DNA of 64,000 bases from Microbacterium sp. 2FI (GCF_005502885.1 NZ_SCMR01000014.1:45901-109900), one strand, 5' to 3'. Positions 42,623 to 52,413 are shown, numbered from the stretch's first letter. Made by a program: numbers and translations. The notes: generated by a model from the letters alone, not told the origin.

Positions 42623-45453
42623 CCGCCGTGAACGAGGCCGGACGCATCGCGCTCGAGGTCAACGGCGAGCGGATCGAGGCCGAACCGCGCGCCGGCCAGT
42701 GTCTGCGCACGCTGCTTCGTGAGCACGGCCACCACGAGGTCAAGAAGGGCTGCGACGCCGGCGACTGCGGAGCCTGCGCTGTGCTCGTCGACGGCGTACC
42801 CATGCACTCGTGCATCATCCCGGCGGTGCGCGCCGACGGCATGCGCGTGACGACGGCTGCGGGCCTCGCGCCGGGTGATGAGCTGCATCCGGTGCAGGAG
42901 GCGCTGGCCGAGGGCTTCGGCTTCCAGTGCGGATTCTGCACCGCCGGCATGGCGGTGACCGCCTCGACCCTCACGGCCGACGACCTTCCCGATCTCGACC
43001 GGCGCATGAAAGGCAACCTGTGCCGCTGCACGGGGTACCGCCCGATCCGCGAGGCGATCGGATCGGCCGTACTGGGTCCCGTGCGCGAGACTGGCGCGCC
43101 AGCCGGCGCTTCGACCGATGAGACGGATGCCGGCACCTCGCGAACCGTCGAGCCCGCAGCATCCGCCCCCCGCGTCGGCGAGTCCGCCCGACCCGAACCC
43201 GCGCGGCGCATCGTGCAGGGGCTCGAGCCGTTCACGTTCGACACCCCCGCGACCGACGCGCTCGTGCTGCGGGTGCTGGGTTCGCCCCACGCGCACGCGC
43301 GGATCACCGCGATCGACACGACCGCCGCCCGCGCCGTGCCGGGCGTGGCCGCGGTCTTCACGCACGAGAACGTGCCCGCGCGCCGCTTCTCGACCGCCCG
43401 CCACGAGCACCGTGAGGACGACCCCGACGACACGCGCATGCTCGACGACGTCGTGCGCTTCGCAGGTCAGCGCGTCGCGGCGATCGTCGCCGAGACCGCC
43501 GAGGCGGCCGACGCCGCGTGCCGGCTGATCGCGGTGACGTACGACGTGCTTCCGGCCGTGTTCGACGCCGAGGCTGCGCGCCTGCCGGGCGCTCCGCTGC
43601 TGCATCCCGACCGCACGCCCGACGATCGCGTCGCACAGGCCGGGCGCAACGTGATCGCGTCGCTCCACGACGGCATCGGCGGCGATGCCGATGCCGCCCT
43701 CGCGGCGAGCGCCGTCACCGTCTCGGGAACCTGGCGCACCGGACGCGTCGCCCACGCGCAGCTCGAGACCCACGGAACCCTCGGGCGGCTCGACGACGAC
43801 GGTCGGCTCGTGATCCGCTCGAGCACCCAGGTGCCGTTCCTCGTGCGCGACGAGCTCGCACTGCTGTTCGACCTGCCTCGCGACCGCGTGCGCGTGGTCG
43901 CCGCGCGCATCGGCGGCGGGTTCGGCGGCAAGCAGGAGATGTTCACCGAAGACCTCGTCGCCCTCGCCGTGCTGCACACCGGCCGGCCGGTAGCGTTCGA
44001 GTACTCGCGCACCGAGGAGTTCCGGCGGGCGTCGCTGCGGCATCCGTTCCGTGTCGAGGTTTCGCTCGGTGCCGATGCCGACGGCACCCTCACCGCGATG
44101 AAGCTCGATGTGCTCAGCGACACCGGCGCGTACGGCAACCACTCGATCGGGGTGCTCTTCCACGGCGTCTCGGAGTCGGTGAACGTCTACCGCAGTCCCG
44201 TCAAGCGCATCGACGCCGAGGTCGTCTATACGAACAACGTTCCGTCGGGAGCGTTCCGCGGATACGGCCTCGGCCAGGTCAGCCTCGGCGTCGAGTCGGC
44301 GATGGATCTGCTCGCCGAGCGCCTCGGCATCGACCCGTTCGACCTGCGTCGCCGCAACGCGGTGCGCTCGGGCGACCCGCTCGTCACGGTGCACGACGAG
44401 CACGAGGAAGGCCTCGTGTGGGGCAGCTACGGCCTCGACCAGTGCCTGGACCTCGCGCAGGGCGCGCTGCGCCGCGGCAACGGGGTCTCGGGGCCGGATG
44501 GCTGGCTCGTCGGCGAGGGCATGGCGATGTCGTTCATCGCGGCGATGGCGCCCGGCGGCCACCACGCGCACACCTCGGCGACCCTCCGGCCCGACGGAAC
44601 CTTCGCGCTGTCGGTCGGCACCGCCGAGTTCGGCAACGGGACGAGCACCGTGCACCGGCAGATCGCGGCGACAGTGCTCGAAGCATCGGCCGATCGCATC
44701 GTGCTGCGGGCCTCCGACACCGACCTCGTCACACACGACACCGGAGCCTTCGCCTCGGCGGGCGTCACCGCCGCCGGCAAGGCGCTGCAGGCCGCGTGCG
44801 CGGCCCTTCGCGGGCGCATGCTCGCGATCGCGCGCGATCTCGCGGAGACCGAATCGGGGGGAACGGATGCCGCGACCCTCGCCCCCGACGGCGTGCGGGT
44901 CGGCGGCCTGCTCGTCCCGTTCTCAGACATCGTGCGCGCCGCCGGTGCCGACGAGCGTGCCGCCGAAGGACTCATCGCGCACGGCAGCGAGCACGGCGAC
45001 GAGCGCAGCCTGTCGTTCAACGTGCACGCCGTGCGCGTCGCGGTCGATCCCGACACCGGAACCGTGCGCGTGCTGCAGTCGGTGCAGTCCGCCGACGCGG
45101 GGTTCGTCATGAACCCCGCGCAGTGCCGCGGCCAGGTCGAGGGCGGCGCCGCGCAGGGACTCGGGAGCGCGCTGTACGAAGAGGTTCTCGTCGACGACGC
45201 CGGCGAGATCTCGAACCCCGTGTTCCGGCTCTATCGCGTGCCGCAGTTCGCCGACGTGCCCGTGACCGAAGTGCTCTTCGCCGACACGCACGACACCGTC
45301 GGACCCTTCGGCGCCAAGTCGATGAGCGAATCGCCGTACAACCCCGTCGCCCCCGCGATCGGCAACGCGATCGCCCGCGCGATCGGCCGCCGCCCGTATC
45401 AGCAGCCCTTCACGCGCGAGCGTGTGTGGCGGCTGCTGAACGACGCCGGGTAA
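42619..45453 (+). CDS. xanthine dehydrogenase, fused 2Fe-2S and molybdopterin subunit
   Basis: A 944-residue fusion. Residues 1-155 are a complete CoxS-type domain: plant-ferredoxin cluster C45, C50, C53, C65, and second cluster C104, C107, C135, C137 (CGFC...CRC). A roughly 40-residue Ala/Ser/Glu linker leads into the Mo subunit. There, IGGGFGGKQE near 432 binds the cofactor, PSGAFRGYGLGQ follows, and E904 in GAKSMSESP is the candidate catalytic glutamate. It oxidises hypoxanthine and xanthine to urate. The usual prokaryotic order keeps CoxS separate, so the fusion is notable. Related oxidases (aldehyde, nicotinate) share the fold; the purine context favours xanthine. Confidence 0.88.
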   Translation: MTAVNEAGRIALEVNGERIEAEPRAGQCLRTLLREHGHHEVKKGCDAGDCGACAVLVDGVPMHSCIIPAVRADGMRVTTAAGLAPGDELHPVQEALAEGFGFQCGFCTAGMAVTASTLTADDLPDLDRRMKGNLCRCTGYRPIREAIGSAVLGPVRETGAPAGASTDETDAGTSRTVEPAASAPRVGESARPEPARRIVQGLEPFTFDTPATDALVLRVLGSPHAHARITAIDTTAARAVPGVAAVFTHENVPARRFSTARHEHREDDPDDTRMLDDVVRFAGQRVAAIVAETAEAADAACRLIAVTYDVLPAVFDAEAARLPGAPLLHPDRTPDDRVAQAGRNVIASLHDGIGGDADAALAASAVTVSGTWRTGRVAHAQLETHGTLGRLDDDGRLVIRSSTQVPFLVRDELALLFDLPRDRVRVVAARIGGGFGGKQEMFTEDLVALAVLHTGRPVAFEYSRTEEFRRASLRHPFRVEVSLGADADGTLTAMKLDVLSDTGAYGNHSIGVLFHGVSESVNVYRSPVKRIDAEVVYTNNVPSGAFRGYGLGQVSLGVESAMDLLAERLGIDPFDLRRRNAVRSGDPLVTVHDEHEEGLVWGSYGLDQCLDLAQGALRRGNGVSGPDGWLVGEGMAMSFIAAMAPGGHHAHTSATLRPDGTFALSVGTAEFGNGTSTVHRQIAATVLEASADRIVLRASDTDLVTHDTGAFASAGVTAAGKALQAACAALRGRMLAIARDLAETESGGTDAATLAPDGVRVGGLLVPFSDIVRAAGADERAAEGLIAHGSEHGDERSLSFNVHAVRVAVDPDTGTVRVLQSVQSADAGFVMNPAQCRGQVEGGAAQGLGSALYEEVLVDDAGEISNPVFRLYRVPQFADVPVTEVLFADTHDTVGPFGAKSMSESPYNPVAPAIGNAIARAIGRRPYQQPFTRERVWRLLNDAG

Positions 45454-45548
45454 GTCGTCACATCCGCGAAACACCCCGACGCCTGCGGTGAAATCTGCGC
45501 GGCCTAACGTCGCTCTGATCACACTGCTTCAGAAGGGGAGCCAACCCG

Positions 45549-46652
45549 ATGGCCACACACAGCAACTTCTCGCGGCGAGCACGGCTGGGGGCCGCCGCCG
45601 CAGCATCCCTCGCCACCGTCCTCGTCCTCGCCGGCTGCGCATCCGGCGGCACCGAGCCCGCGGCATCCGGTGACGAGGAAGCCGCCTCGTACGGCGAGAT
45701 CAGCGTGCAGTACTCGTGGATCAAGAACGAGGAATTCGCGGGCGAGTTCTACGCCTACGAGAACGGGTACTACGACGAGGCCGGCTTCGAGAACGTCGTC
45801 GGCATCGCCGGCCCCGACACGGGCGTCGCCAAGCTGCTCTCGGGAACCGTGCAGTTCGCGCTCAGCGACGCGGCCTCGGTCGGCGCAGCCGTCGCCGAGC
45901 AGGACGCCCCGCTGAAGATCATCGGCGCGACGTTCCAGAAGAACCCGTTCACGATCCTCTCGCTCGCCGAGGGCGGGAACATCGAGACGCCCGAAGACCT
46001 CATCGGCAAGAAGATCGGCGTGCAGGACTCCAACGCGTCGGTGTTCGCGGCGCTGCTGGCCGCCAACGGCATCGACGAGAGCGAGGTCGAGATCGTTCCC
46101 GTCGACTTCGACCCGACCCCGCTCATCAACGGCGAGGTGGACGGCTTCATGGCCTACCTCACCAACGAGGCGATCACGGTCGAGATGGCGGGCTACCCCG
46201 TCACCAACCTCGCCTACGCCGAGAACGGCCTGCCCTACGTCGCCGAGACCTTCACGGTGACCGACCAGTACCTCGCCGAGAACGCCGACCTCATCAAGGC
46301 GTTCCTCATCGCCGAGATCAAGGGCTGGACCGACACGTTCATCGAGCCGACCGACGACACCGTCGCGCTCGTGACCGACTACTACAACGAGTCGGCCGCC
46401 GCCGGCGACCTCACCTTCGGCGAGCTCGACCCCGCCAAGGTCGCAGCCGGCATCATGGCGCAGGCGCTGCTCATCTCGACCGAGGAGACCGAGGCCAACG
46501 GCCTCTTCACCATCTCGGACGAGCTCAAGGAGCAGACGCTCGCGTCGCTCGCGGCATCCGGCTGGGAGCTCGAAGCCGACGACCTGTTCGACACGACGAT
46601 CATCGACGAGATCTACGAAGAGAACCCCGACCTCCTGGCATACCTGCCGTAA
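45549..46652 (+). CDS. ABC transporter substrate-binding lipoprotein (NMT1/THI5-like)
   Basis: A 367-residue binding protein of the nitrate/sulfonate/pyrimidine-precursor type. The signal ends in the lipobox VLAGC near 31. VQYSWIKNEEFAGEFYAYENGYYDEAGF resembles THI5/NMT1 proteins that bind heteroaromatic rings; IIGATFQKNPFTILSLAEGGNIETPEDLIGKKIGV is the typical mid-section. It begins 95 bp after xanthine dehydrogenase, with AAGGGGAG before the ATG. The location between purine genes makes a nucleobase or ureide the likely ligand; hydroxymethylpyrimidine is an alternative. Confidence 0.88.
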   Translation: MATHSNFSRRARLGAAAAASLATVLVLAGCASGGTEPAASGDEEAASYGEISVQYSWIKNEEFAGEFYAYENGYYDEAGFENVVGIAGPDTGVAKLLSGTVQFALSDAASVGAAVAEQDAPLKIIGATFQKNPFTILSLAEGGNIETPEDLIGKKIGVQDSNASVFAALLAANGIDESEVEIVPVDFDPTPLINGEVDGFMAYLTNEAITVEMAGYPVTNLAYAENGLPYVAETFTVTDQYLAENADLIKAFLIAEIKGWTDTFIEPTDDTVALVTDYYNESAAAGDLTFGELDPAKVAAGIMAQALLISTEETEANGLFTISDELKEQTLASLAASGWELEADDLFDTTIIDEIYEENPDLLAYLP

Positions 46653-46658
46653 GGAATC

Positions 46659-47480
46659 ATGACCATCTCTTCGAACGTGGATGCCGGTGCCCTCACGGGC
46701 ACCGGCATCCAGATCACCGGAGTCTCGAAGTCGTTCGCCCTGCGCGGCGGCAAATCGCTCCTCGCCCTGCAGGACACCGACCTGCACACCGAGAAGGGCT
46801 CGTTCCTGGCCCTTCTCGGGCCCTCGGGCTGCGGCAAGTCGACGATCCTGCGGATCCTCGCGGCCCTCGAGCACCCCAGCACCGGCACGGCGCTCGTCGA
46901 TGGCCAGACGCCCGACCAGTTGCGGGCGGCGAGCGAGCTGGGCATCGCCTTCCAGGACCACGCGCTGCTGCCCTGGCGCAGCGTCCGCAAGAACATCGAG
47001 CTGCCCTTCGAGGTCGCCGGCCGCCCCGTCGAGCGGGACTACGTCGACGAGCTGATCGCCCTCGTGGGCCTCAAGGACTTCGCGAACGCGAAGCCCGCCC
47101 AGCTCTCGGGCGGCATGCGGCAGCGCGCATCCATCGCCCGCGCCCTCGTGCTGAAGCCCTCGGTGCTGCTGCTGGACGAGCCGTTCGGCGCGCTCGACGA
47201 CATGACGCGGCAGAACCTCAACCTCGAGCTCCTGCGCATCTGGACCGAGAAGCCCGCGACGACCCTGCTGGTCACGCACGGCATCAGCGAGGCGATCTTC
47301 CTCGCGGACCGGGTCGCGGTCATGTCGCCGCGGCCGGGCCGGGTGAAGGAGATCATCGAGATCGACCTGCCGCGCCCGCGCACGCCCGACCTCATGCGCA
47401 CGCCCGAGTTCCACGCCTACGTCGACCGGGCCTCGGAGCTGCTGTTCGGTTCCGACGGACGCGCCGAAGCGGAGGCGTGA
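46659..47480 (+). CDS. ABC transporter ATPase, nitrate/sulfonate/taurine type
   Basis: A 273-residue ATPase of the SsuB/TauB group. Walker [11 protein letters not shown]-loop [15 protein letters not shown], signature LSGGMRQR, Walker [13 protein letters not shown] and H-loop LVTHGISEA are intact. ATG 46659 follows AAGGA directly after the binding-protein stop; its stop overlaps the permease start (GTGA, 47477-47480). Confidence 0.93.
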   Translation: MTISSNVDAGALTGTGIQITGVSKSFALRGGKSLLALQDTDLHTEKGSFLALLGPSGCGKSTILRILAALEHPSTGTALVDGQTPDQLRAASELGIAFQDHALLPWRSVRKNIELPFEVAGRPVERDYVDELIALVGLKDFANAKPAQLSGGMRQRASIARALVLKPSVLLLDEPFGALDDMTRQNLNLELLRIWTEKPATTLLVTHGISEAIFLADRVAVMSPRPGRVKEIIEIDLPRPRTPDLMRTPEFHAYVDRASELLFGSDGRAEAEA

Positions 47481-48289
47481 GCGTGCGCACCGTGCGGATC
47501 CCGACGTGGGCGGCCGGCTTCATCGGGGCCGCCCTGCTGATCCTGGTGTGGTGGCTGTTCTCGCTGACGGCCTTCCAGATGCAGGCGGGAACCAGCTTCA
47601 CCCCGGTGCCCTCCCCCTGGGCGGTGTTCTCGTGGCTGTTCGTCGAGGGCAACATCGCGGGCGCGTGGGGCGTCTTCCAGCCCACCCTCACCGCCGCGGG
47701 GATCGGGTACCTGTGGGGCAACGGGATCGCCCTCGTGCTGGCATCCTTCGTGCTCGTCTTTCCGAAGACCGAGACCGTCGTCACCCAGATCGCGGTGGTC
47801 AGCTACTGCCTGCCGATCGTCGCGGTCGGCGGCATCTCGGTCGTCGTCCTCGGCGGCGCGAAGAGCCCCGGCGACCCGTCGGCGACCGCCATCTTCCTCG
47901 CCGCGCTCGTGTGCGTCTTCACGACGGTCGTCGGCGCGATCCTCGGCTTCAAGTCGGCCGACCGGTCAGCGCTCGACGTCGTGCGCGTCTACGGCGGCGG
48001 GTCGTGGACACAGCTGCGCAAGGTGCGCCTGATCGCGGCGCTGCCTGCCATCCTCAACGCCCTGCAGATCGCCGTTCCGACCGCGTTCCTCGGCGCCGTG
48101 CTCGGCGAGTACCTGGGCGCGATCACGGCCGGAGTCGGCCCCACGCTCATCCGACTGCAGGGGCAGCTCGACGCCGCCGGCGTCTGGTCGGTGTTCCTCC
48201 TGTGCGCGGTGTTCGCCCTCGTCGCCTACGGCCTCGTCGGCCTCGTCGTGCGATTCGTCACGCCCTGGGTTTCGGGGAGCACATCATGA
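47477..48289 (+). CDS. ABC transporter permease (SsuC/TauC-like), first
   Basis: A 270-residue permease. The first helix is [20 protein letters not shown], followed by [11 protein letters not shown]. The coupling motif is [28 protein letters not shown]. It starts at GTG 47477 and overlaps its partner by ATGA (48286-48289). Two distinct permease genes imply a heterodimeric channel, unlike the homodimers of many taurine systems. Confidence 0.9.
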   Translation: MSVRTVRIPTWAAGFIGAALLILVWWLFSLTAFQMQAGTSFTPVPSPWAVFSWLFVEGNIAGAWGVFQPTLTAAGIGYLWGNGIALVLASFVLVFPKTETVVTQIAVVSYCLPIVAVGGISVVVLGGAKSPGDPSATAIFLAALVCVFTTVVGAILGFKSADRSALDVVRVYGGGSWTQLRKVRLIAALPAILNALQIAVPTAFLGAVLGEYLGAITAGVGPTLIRLQGQLDAAGVWSVFLLCAVFALVAYGLVGLVVRFVTPWVSGSTS

Positions 48290-49191
48290 CCGAGAAGATC
48301 GTCGACACCGCGCACCCGCCGGCTCCTGCCACCGGCAAGCTCGTGCTCTCCGCCGACCCCGCCGCGCAGGCGCGCCTGAAGGCCGACCGCCGCCGGGCGC
48401 TGATGCGCACGATCGGCCGGTCGGTCGGCAACGCCGGCATCACCTTCGCGGTCGTGCTGCTGCTGTGGCAGGGCATCGTCAGCTTCAGCGGCATCTCGCC
48501 CTACGTCGCGAAGGGCCCGGTCGACGTCTGGAACTTCCTCTTCACCGCGGAGGATGCCGCCGAGAACCGCGCCGAGATGGCACCGCTCGTCGCCCAGACG
48601 CTCATCGACGCGTCGATCGGGTTCGTGTTCGGCATGATCACCGCGATCGTCCTCGCGGTGCTCTTCAGCCTGTCGAAGGCGGTCGAGGCCGGCGTCATGC
48701 CGCTCGTGCTGCTGCTGCGCACCATCCCGCTCGTCTCCATCGCCCCGGTCATCATCCTCATCACCGGTCGCGGCACCGTGGCATCGGTCGCCGTCATCGG
48801 CACGATCGTGGTGCTGTTCCCGGCGCTCGCCAGCATCCTCTTCGGGCTGAGCCGAGCCAGTCGTCAGAGCATCGACGTCGTGCACGTGTTCGGCGGCGGG
48901 CGCTTCACCGCGCTGCGCAAGGTGAGCTTCCCCGGCGCGGGGCCGTCTCTGTTCGCAGCCTCCCGCGTCTCGGTGCCGGGAGCCGTCACCGGCGCACTGC
49001 TGGCCGAATGGCTCTCGACCGGGCAGGGGATCGGCGGATCGATCCTGAAGTTCAACGCGCAGGCGCAGTTCACCGAACTCTGGACCTCGATCGCCCTCAT
49101 CACCCTCATCACGCTGCTGCTCTACAACATCGTTCAGATCGTCGAGAACATCGTGCTGGTGCGGATGGGGATGACGCCCGGCCAGCGCTGA
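48286..49191 (+). CDS. ABC transporter permease (SsuC/TauC-like), second
   Basis: A 301-residue permease. A cytoplasmic N-terminus of about 45 residues precedes GITFAVVLLLWQGIV. The coupling motif SIDVVHVFGGGRFTALRKVSFPGAGPSLF mirrors that of the first permease; VLLLRTIPLVSIAPVIILI and LLAEWLSTGQGIGGSILK are family landmarks. Last gene of the importer set that begins at 45549. Confidence 0.9.
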   Translation: MTEKIVDTAHPPAPATGKLVLSADPAAQARLKADRRRALMRTIGRSVGNAGITFAVVLLLWQGIVSFSGISPYVAKGPVDVWNFLFTAEDAAENRAEMAPLVAQTLIDASIGFVFGMITAIVLAVLFSLSKAVEAGVMPLVLLLRTIPLVSIAPVIILITGRGTVASVAVIGTIVVLFPALASILFGLSRASRQSIDVVHVFGGGRFTALRKVSFPGAGPSLFAASRVSVPGAVTGALLAEWLSTGQGIGGSILKFNAQAQFTELWTSIALITLITLLLYNIVQIVENIVLVRMGMTPGQR

Positions 49192-49276
49192 CCCGGCTTC
49201 CGGTGCCCGTGTCGGCGGGTCGGCGTAGCGTGTCGCGCGTGCCGCGGCACCGGCTGCCGCGGCGGAGGAGCGACCG

Positions 49277-49705
49277 ATGGCCTCCAAAGTGGGCAACATC
49301 GTGTTCTACGCCGAAGACCCCCCTGCCCTCGCGCGGTTCTGGGCGGCGACCCTCGGCTATCCCGAGCAGACGTGGGACGAGCCGCTGAAGTCGCAGCTGC
49401 TCGCGTCGGGCCTGACCGAGGCCGACCTCGCCAAGCGCGGTCTCGCCGAGGATCCGACCGGCGAAGGACCGCGCCTGTTCTTCCACCACGCCGACGGCGG
49501 CAAGGACGAGCGCAACCGCATCCATCTCGATGTCAGCGCGACGCCCGGTCGAGCGCCGACGCACGACGAGCTCGAAGCCGAGAAGAATCGCCTGGTCGCG
49601 CTCGGGGCCGAGGTGGTGCGGCTCGTCGATCAGTCGTGGGGGCCGTGGCCCGAGCATTACTACCAGCTGCGCGATCCCGAGGGCAACGAGTTCTGCCTGC
49701 AGTGA
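49277..49705 (+). CDS. single-domain VOC protein
   Basis: A 142-residue glyoxalase-fold protein of the actinobacterial Glyoxalase_6 type. KVGNIVFYAEDPPALARFWAATLGY opens the fold, HLDVSA holds a candidate ligand His, and LRDPEGNEFCLQ ends it. GGAGGAG precedes the ATG. It is convergent with the allantoate amidohydrolase gene, 15 bp apart. Function is unknown; its place in the purine island may be incidental. Confidence 0.83.
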   Translation: MASKVGNIVFYAEDPPALARFWAATLGYPEQTWDEPLKSQLLASGLTEADLAKRGLAEDPTGEGPRLFFHHADGGKDERNRIHLDVSATPGRAPTHDELEAEKNRLVALGAEVVRLVDQSWGPWPEHYYQLRDPEGNEFCLQ

Positions 49706-49720
49706 CGATCGGCGTGGCGT

Positions 49721-51016
49721 TCAGACCGGTTCTGCCGCGCGATGCAGCACGGCTTCGGCGAGGGCCTGGATGCCGCGAGCCACGTCTCCGGCGGCGACGG
49801 CCTCGTCGGGGTGATGGCTGATGCCGTCAGGATTGCGGAGGAACAGCATCCCGACGTCCGTGACCGCCCCGATCGCCATACCGTCATGGCCGGCCCGGCT
49901 GAAGATGACGGCGGGGTCATCGGCACCGGACGGCAGAGTCGAGAGGATGCCCTCCCGCACGACATCCTGCAGGAGCGGCGCGCAGAAGACCGCGGGCGCG
50001 CTGTGGATCTCGCGCGCGTGCCAGCGGAGCCCCCGGCGACCCATGATCTCGTCGACATCGCGCGAGATGGCACCCCACACGCGGTCGCGTTCGCCGTCGA
50101 ACTCGCCGCGCAGGTCGAGCGACAGCCGCGCTTCGCCGGGAATGATGTTGACCGCTCCGGGATACGCCTCGAGCTGCCCGACCGTACCGATGATGTGGTG
50201 CTCGGCCCGGCAGATGCGCTCGACGGCGAGCGCCGCCTCGCTCGCCCCCAGCAGGGCGTCGCGGCGGAGGTCGTACGGGGTTCCGCCGGCGTGCCGGGCC
50301 TCGCCCTCGACGACGAGCTGGAACCGCCGCGCGCTCGCGATCGACGAGACCACCGCGAGCGACTCGCCGCGCCGGTCGAGCTCAGGACCCTGCTCGATGT
50401 GCGCCTCGAGGTAGCCGACCAGCTCATCGGGGTGCCGTGCCGCCTCGCCGATGCGGCCGGGGTCGAGTCCGAACTCGCGGAAGGCCTCGCCGAGCGTCGT
50501 TCCGTCGGCATCCGTCAACGCCCACCAGTCGGCGTCCCACGTGCCCGCCACCGCCGACGACCCCAGCAGCGCCTTGCCGAATCGCGTGCCCTCCTCGTCT
50601 GAGAAGGCGATCACCTCGAGCGCGAAGGGGAGGGCGGGATCGGATGCCGAGCCCTCGGCCCCCGGCGGGCGGAGGAGGCGCACGACCTCGAGCGCCATCA
50701 GCACGCCCACGATGCCGTCGTAACGGCCGGCGTCGGGCACGGTGTCGAGGTGGGATCCGAGCAGGAGCGCCGGCGCATCGGGCGGGCCGATGCGGCCGAG
50801 CTGGTTGCCGGCGGCATCCTGCCTCGTGGTCATGCCGATCTCGCGCATCCACTCCGCCGCGAGGCGATTGACGCGCGCGTGCTCGGTCGAGAGGTACACG
50901 CGCTCGATCGCGCCCGACGTCGCCGACACGCGGGCGAGCTCGTCACAGCGCGCCATCACGCGGCGCGCGGCCCCGGCGATGCGGTCGTGGCCGGCGACGA
51001 GGAGGGATGCCGGCAC
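49721..51016 (-). CDS. allC: allantoate amidohydrolase-like M20/M28 metallohydrolase
   Basis: A 431-residue dinuclear-metal amidase of the Zn-dependent AllC/hydantoinase-carbamoylase group. Metal ligands appear in LLLGSHLDTVPDAGRYDGIVGV (His and Asp), AFSDEEGTRFGKALLGS (Glu pair), YLEAHIEQGPELDR (His) and DGISHHPDEAV (C-terminal His). AllC turns allantoate into ureidoglycine, CO2 and ammonia. GTG 51016 begins just after the aminotransferase stop. N-carbamoylase activity is the main alternative, but flanking pucG and allB support AllC. Confidence 0.9.
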   Translation of the reverse strand: MPASLLVAGHDRIAGAARRVMARCDELARVSATSGAIERVYLSTEHARVNRLAAEWMREIGMTTRQDAAGNQLGRIGPPDAPALLLGSHLDTVPDAGRYDGIVGVLMALEVVRLLRPPGAEGSASDPALPFALEVIAFSDEEGTRFGKALLGSSAVAGTWDADWWALTDADGTTLGEAFREFGLDPGRIGEAARHPDELVGYLEAHIEQGPELDRRGESLAVVSSIASARRFQLVVEGEARHAGGTPYDLRRDALLGASEAALAVERICRAEHHIIGTVGQLEAYPGAVNIIPGEARLSLDLRGEFDGERDRVWGAISRDVDEIMGRRGLRWHAREIHSAPAVFCAPLLQDVVREGILSTLPSGADDPAVIFSRAGHDGMAIGAVTDVGMLFLRNPDGISHHPDEAVAAGDVARGIQALAEAVLHRAAEPV

Positions 51017-51017
51017 C

Positions 51018-52244
51018 TCAGCCGCTCCGATAGACGTCGGCCGCGGCGGCCACCCCGCCGCCGGCCGGAACGTGTGCGCCGAAGCGGCGGAGCACCGCCT
51101 CGAGGGCGACGAGCGTCGTCAGCACAGCGTCTTCGCGGGCGTTGTAGCCCATCGTGCCGATACGCCAAACGCGACCGTGGAGGGGTCCGAACGACGTGCC
51201 GATCTCGATGCCGAAGTCCTCGAGCAGCGCCGCTCGCGCGGCATCGCCGGGAACGCCCTCGGGGATCTCGACCGCGACGACGTTGTTCATCTTGTGGGCG
51301 ATGTCGCCGAACATCTCGAGCCCGAGGCCGCGGACACCTTCGAGCATCGCGGCGCCGGCGAGCCGGTGGCGCTCGATGACGGCATCCCGTCCCTCGAGGA
51401 GCAGCACCCGCGCGCACTCGCGCGCGCCGTACAGCATCGACGTCGCCTCGGTGTGGTGGTTGAGCCGGCGCGGACCCCAGTAGTCGAGGATCATGCCGAG
51501 GTCGAAGTAGTTCGAGCGCACGAAGTCGGCGGCGTCCGGGTCGCCGTCCTCGCGGATGCCGGCCTCGATCTTCGCGCGGGAGCGGATGACCTCCACGGCC
51601 CGATCCGAAAGCGTGATCGGCGCCGATCCGCTCGGCCCGCCGAGGCACTTCTGAAGCCCCGCGGTCGCGGCATCCAGCCCCCATGCATCCGCCTCGAACG
51701 CGTTGCCGCCGAGCGAGGCCGTGGCGTCGCTGTAGAAGAGCACGCCGTGCTTCGCGCAGATCGCGCCGACCTCATCCAGCGGCTGGAGCATCGTGGTCGA
51801 GGTGTCGCCCTGCACGAGCGCGAGGAGGGCGGGCCTCACGCTCACGATCGCCTCTTCGATCGCCGAGACCGGGAACACCTGCCCCCACGCCGTCTCGATC
51901 GTGTGCACCTCGGCCATCGCTCGCTCGGCGATCTCGGCGAGCAGGTGCCCGAAGCGGCCGAACACCGGCACGAGCACGCGGTCGCCGGGGCGGATGAGCG
52001 ACACCATCGCGGCCTCGATGCCCGCGCGGCTCGTGCCGTCGACGAGCAGCGTCGCCTCGTTCTCGGTCGCCCAGACCCCGCGGTAGAGCTCCTGCGTCTC
52101 GGTCATCGTCGCCGTCATGAACGGGTCGTACTGTCCGACGAGCGGCGCCGACATCGCCTGCAGCACGGAGGGGTAGGCCGAGATGGGTCCGGGCCCCATG
52201 AGCAGGCGGGGCGGCGGGGCGATGGGCCCGGGGATGCCGGTCAT
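51018..52244 (-). CDS. pucG: (S)-ureidoglycine-glyoxylate aminotransferase-like (class V)
   Basis: A 408-residue PLP enzyme of the alanine-glyoxylate aminotransferase/PucG type. LLMGPGPISAYPSVLQAM is the family N-terminus, YSDATASLGGNAFEADAWGLD holds the PLP Asp, and K199 in GLQKCLGGPSG is the Schiff-base lysine. TLLVDGTSRAGIEAA and RIGTMGYNAREDAV complete the pattern. PucG transfers the amino group of ureidoglycine to glyoxylate, giving oxalurate and glycine. The order amidase fusion, pucG, allC on one strand supports this over plain serine/alanine-glyoxylate exchange. Confidence 0.88.
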   Translation of the reverse strand: MTGIPGPIAPPPRLLMGPGPISAYPSVLQAMSAPLVGQYDPFMTATMTETQELYRGVWATENEATLLVDGTSRAGIEAAMVSLIRPGDRVLVPVFGRFGHLLAEIAERAMAEVHTIETAWGQVFPVSAIEEAIVSVRPALLALVQGDTSTTMLQPLDEVGAICAKHGVLFYSDATASLGGNAFEADAWGLDAATAGLQKCLGGPSGSAPITLSDRAVEVIRSRAKIEAGIREDGDPDAADFVRSNYFDLGMILDYWGPRRLNHHTEATSMLYGARECARVLLLEGRDAVIERHRLAGAAMLEGVRGLGLEMFGDIAHKMNNVVAVEIPEGVPGDAARAALLEDFGIEIGTSFGPLHGRVWRIGTMGYNAREDAVLTTLVALEAVLRRFGAHVPAGGGVAAAADVYRSG

Positions 52245-52274
52245 GAGGTCTCCTGGGGGTTGACGCGATTCGGG

Positions 52275-52331
52275 CCCTGTTCCCTGCCCTGTTCCCTGCC
52301 CTGTTCCCTGCCCTGTTCCCTGCCCTGTTCC
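52275..52331. repeat. 12-bp tandem repeat, nearly five copies
   Basis: CCCTGTTCCCTG is repeated four times exactly, with a fifth partial copy, between the amidase fusion gene and pucG. It directly abuts the four-unit palindrome. Confidence 0.85.
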
Positions 52332-52413
52332 GCGAGTGCACGACTAACCGCCGAGTGCACGGCATACCGCCGAGCGCACGGCCTACCCGCGCGGCGAAGC
52401 CGTGCACTCGGCG
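52331..52413. repeat. 83-bp four-unit element (family CGCCGAGTGCACG), second copy
   Basis: Units at 52331 (degenerate), 52349 and 52368 run forward and one at 52401 is inverted. It is of the same family as 41464-41547 but with a 3+1 rather than 2+2 arrangement. It lies 37 bp beyond the amidase stop. Confidence 0.75.

Noticed and set aside
42514..44736. 740-residue minus-strand frame opposite xanthine dehydrogenase
   Set aside because: Antisense shadow; the plus frame has all cluster cysteines and the molybdenum motifs.
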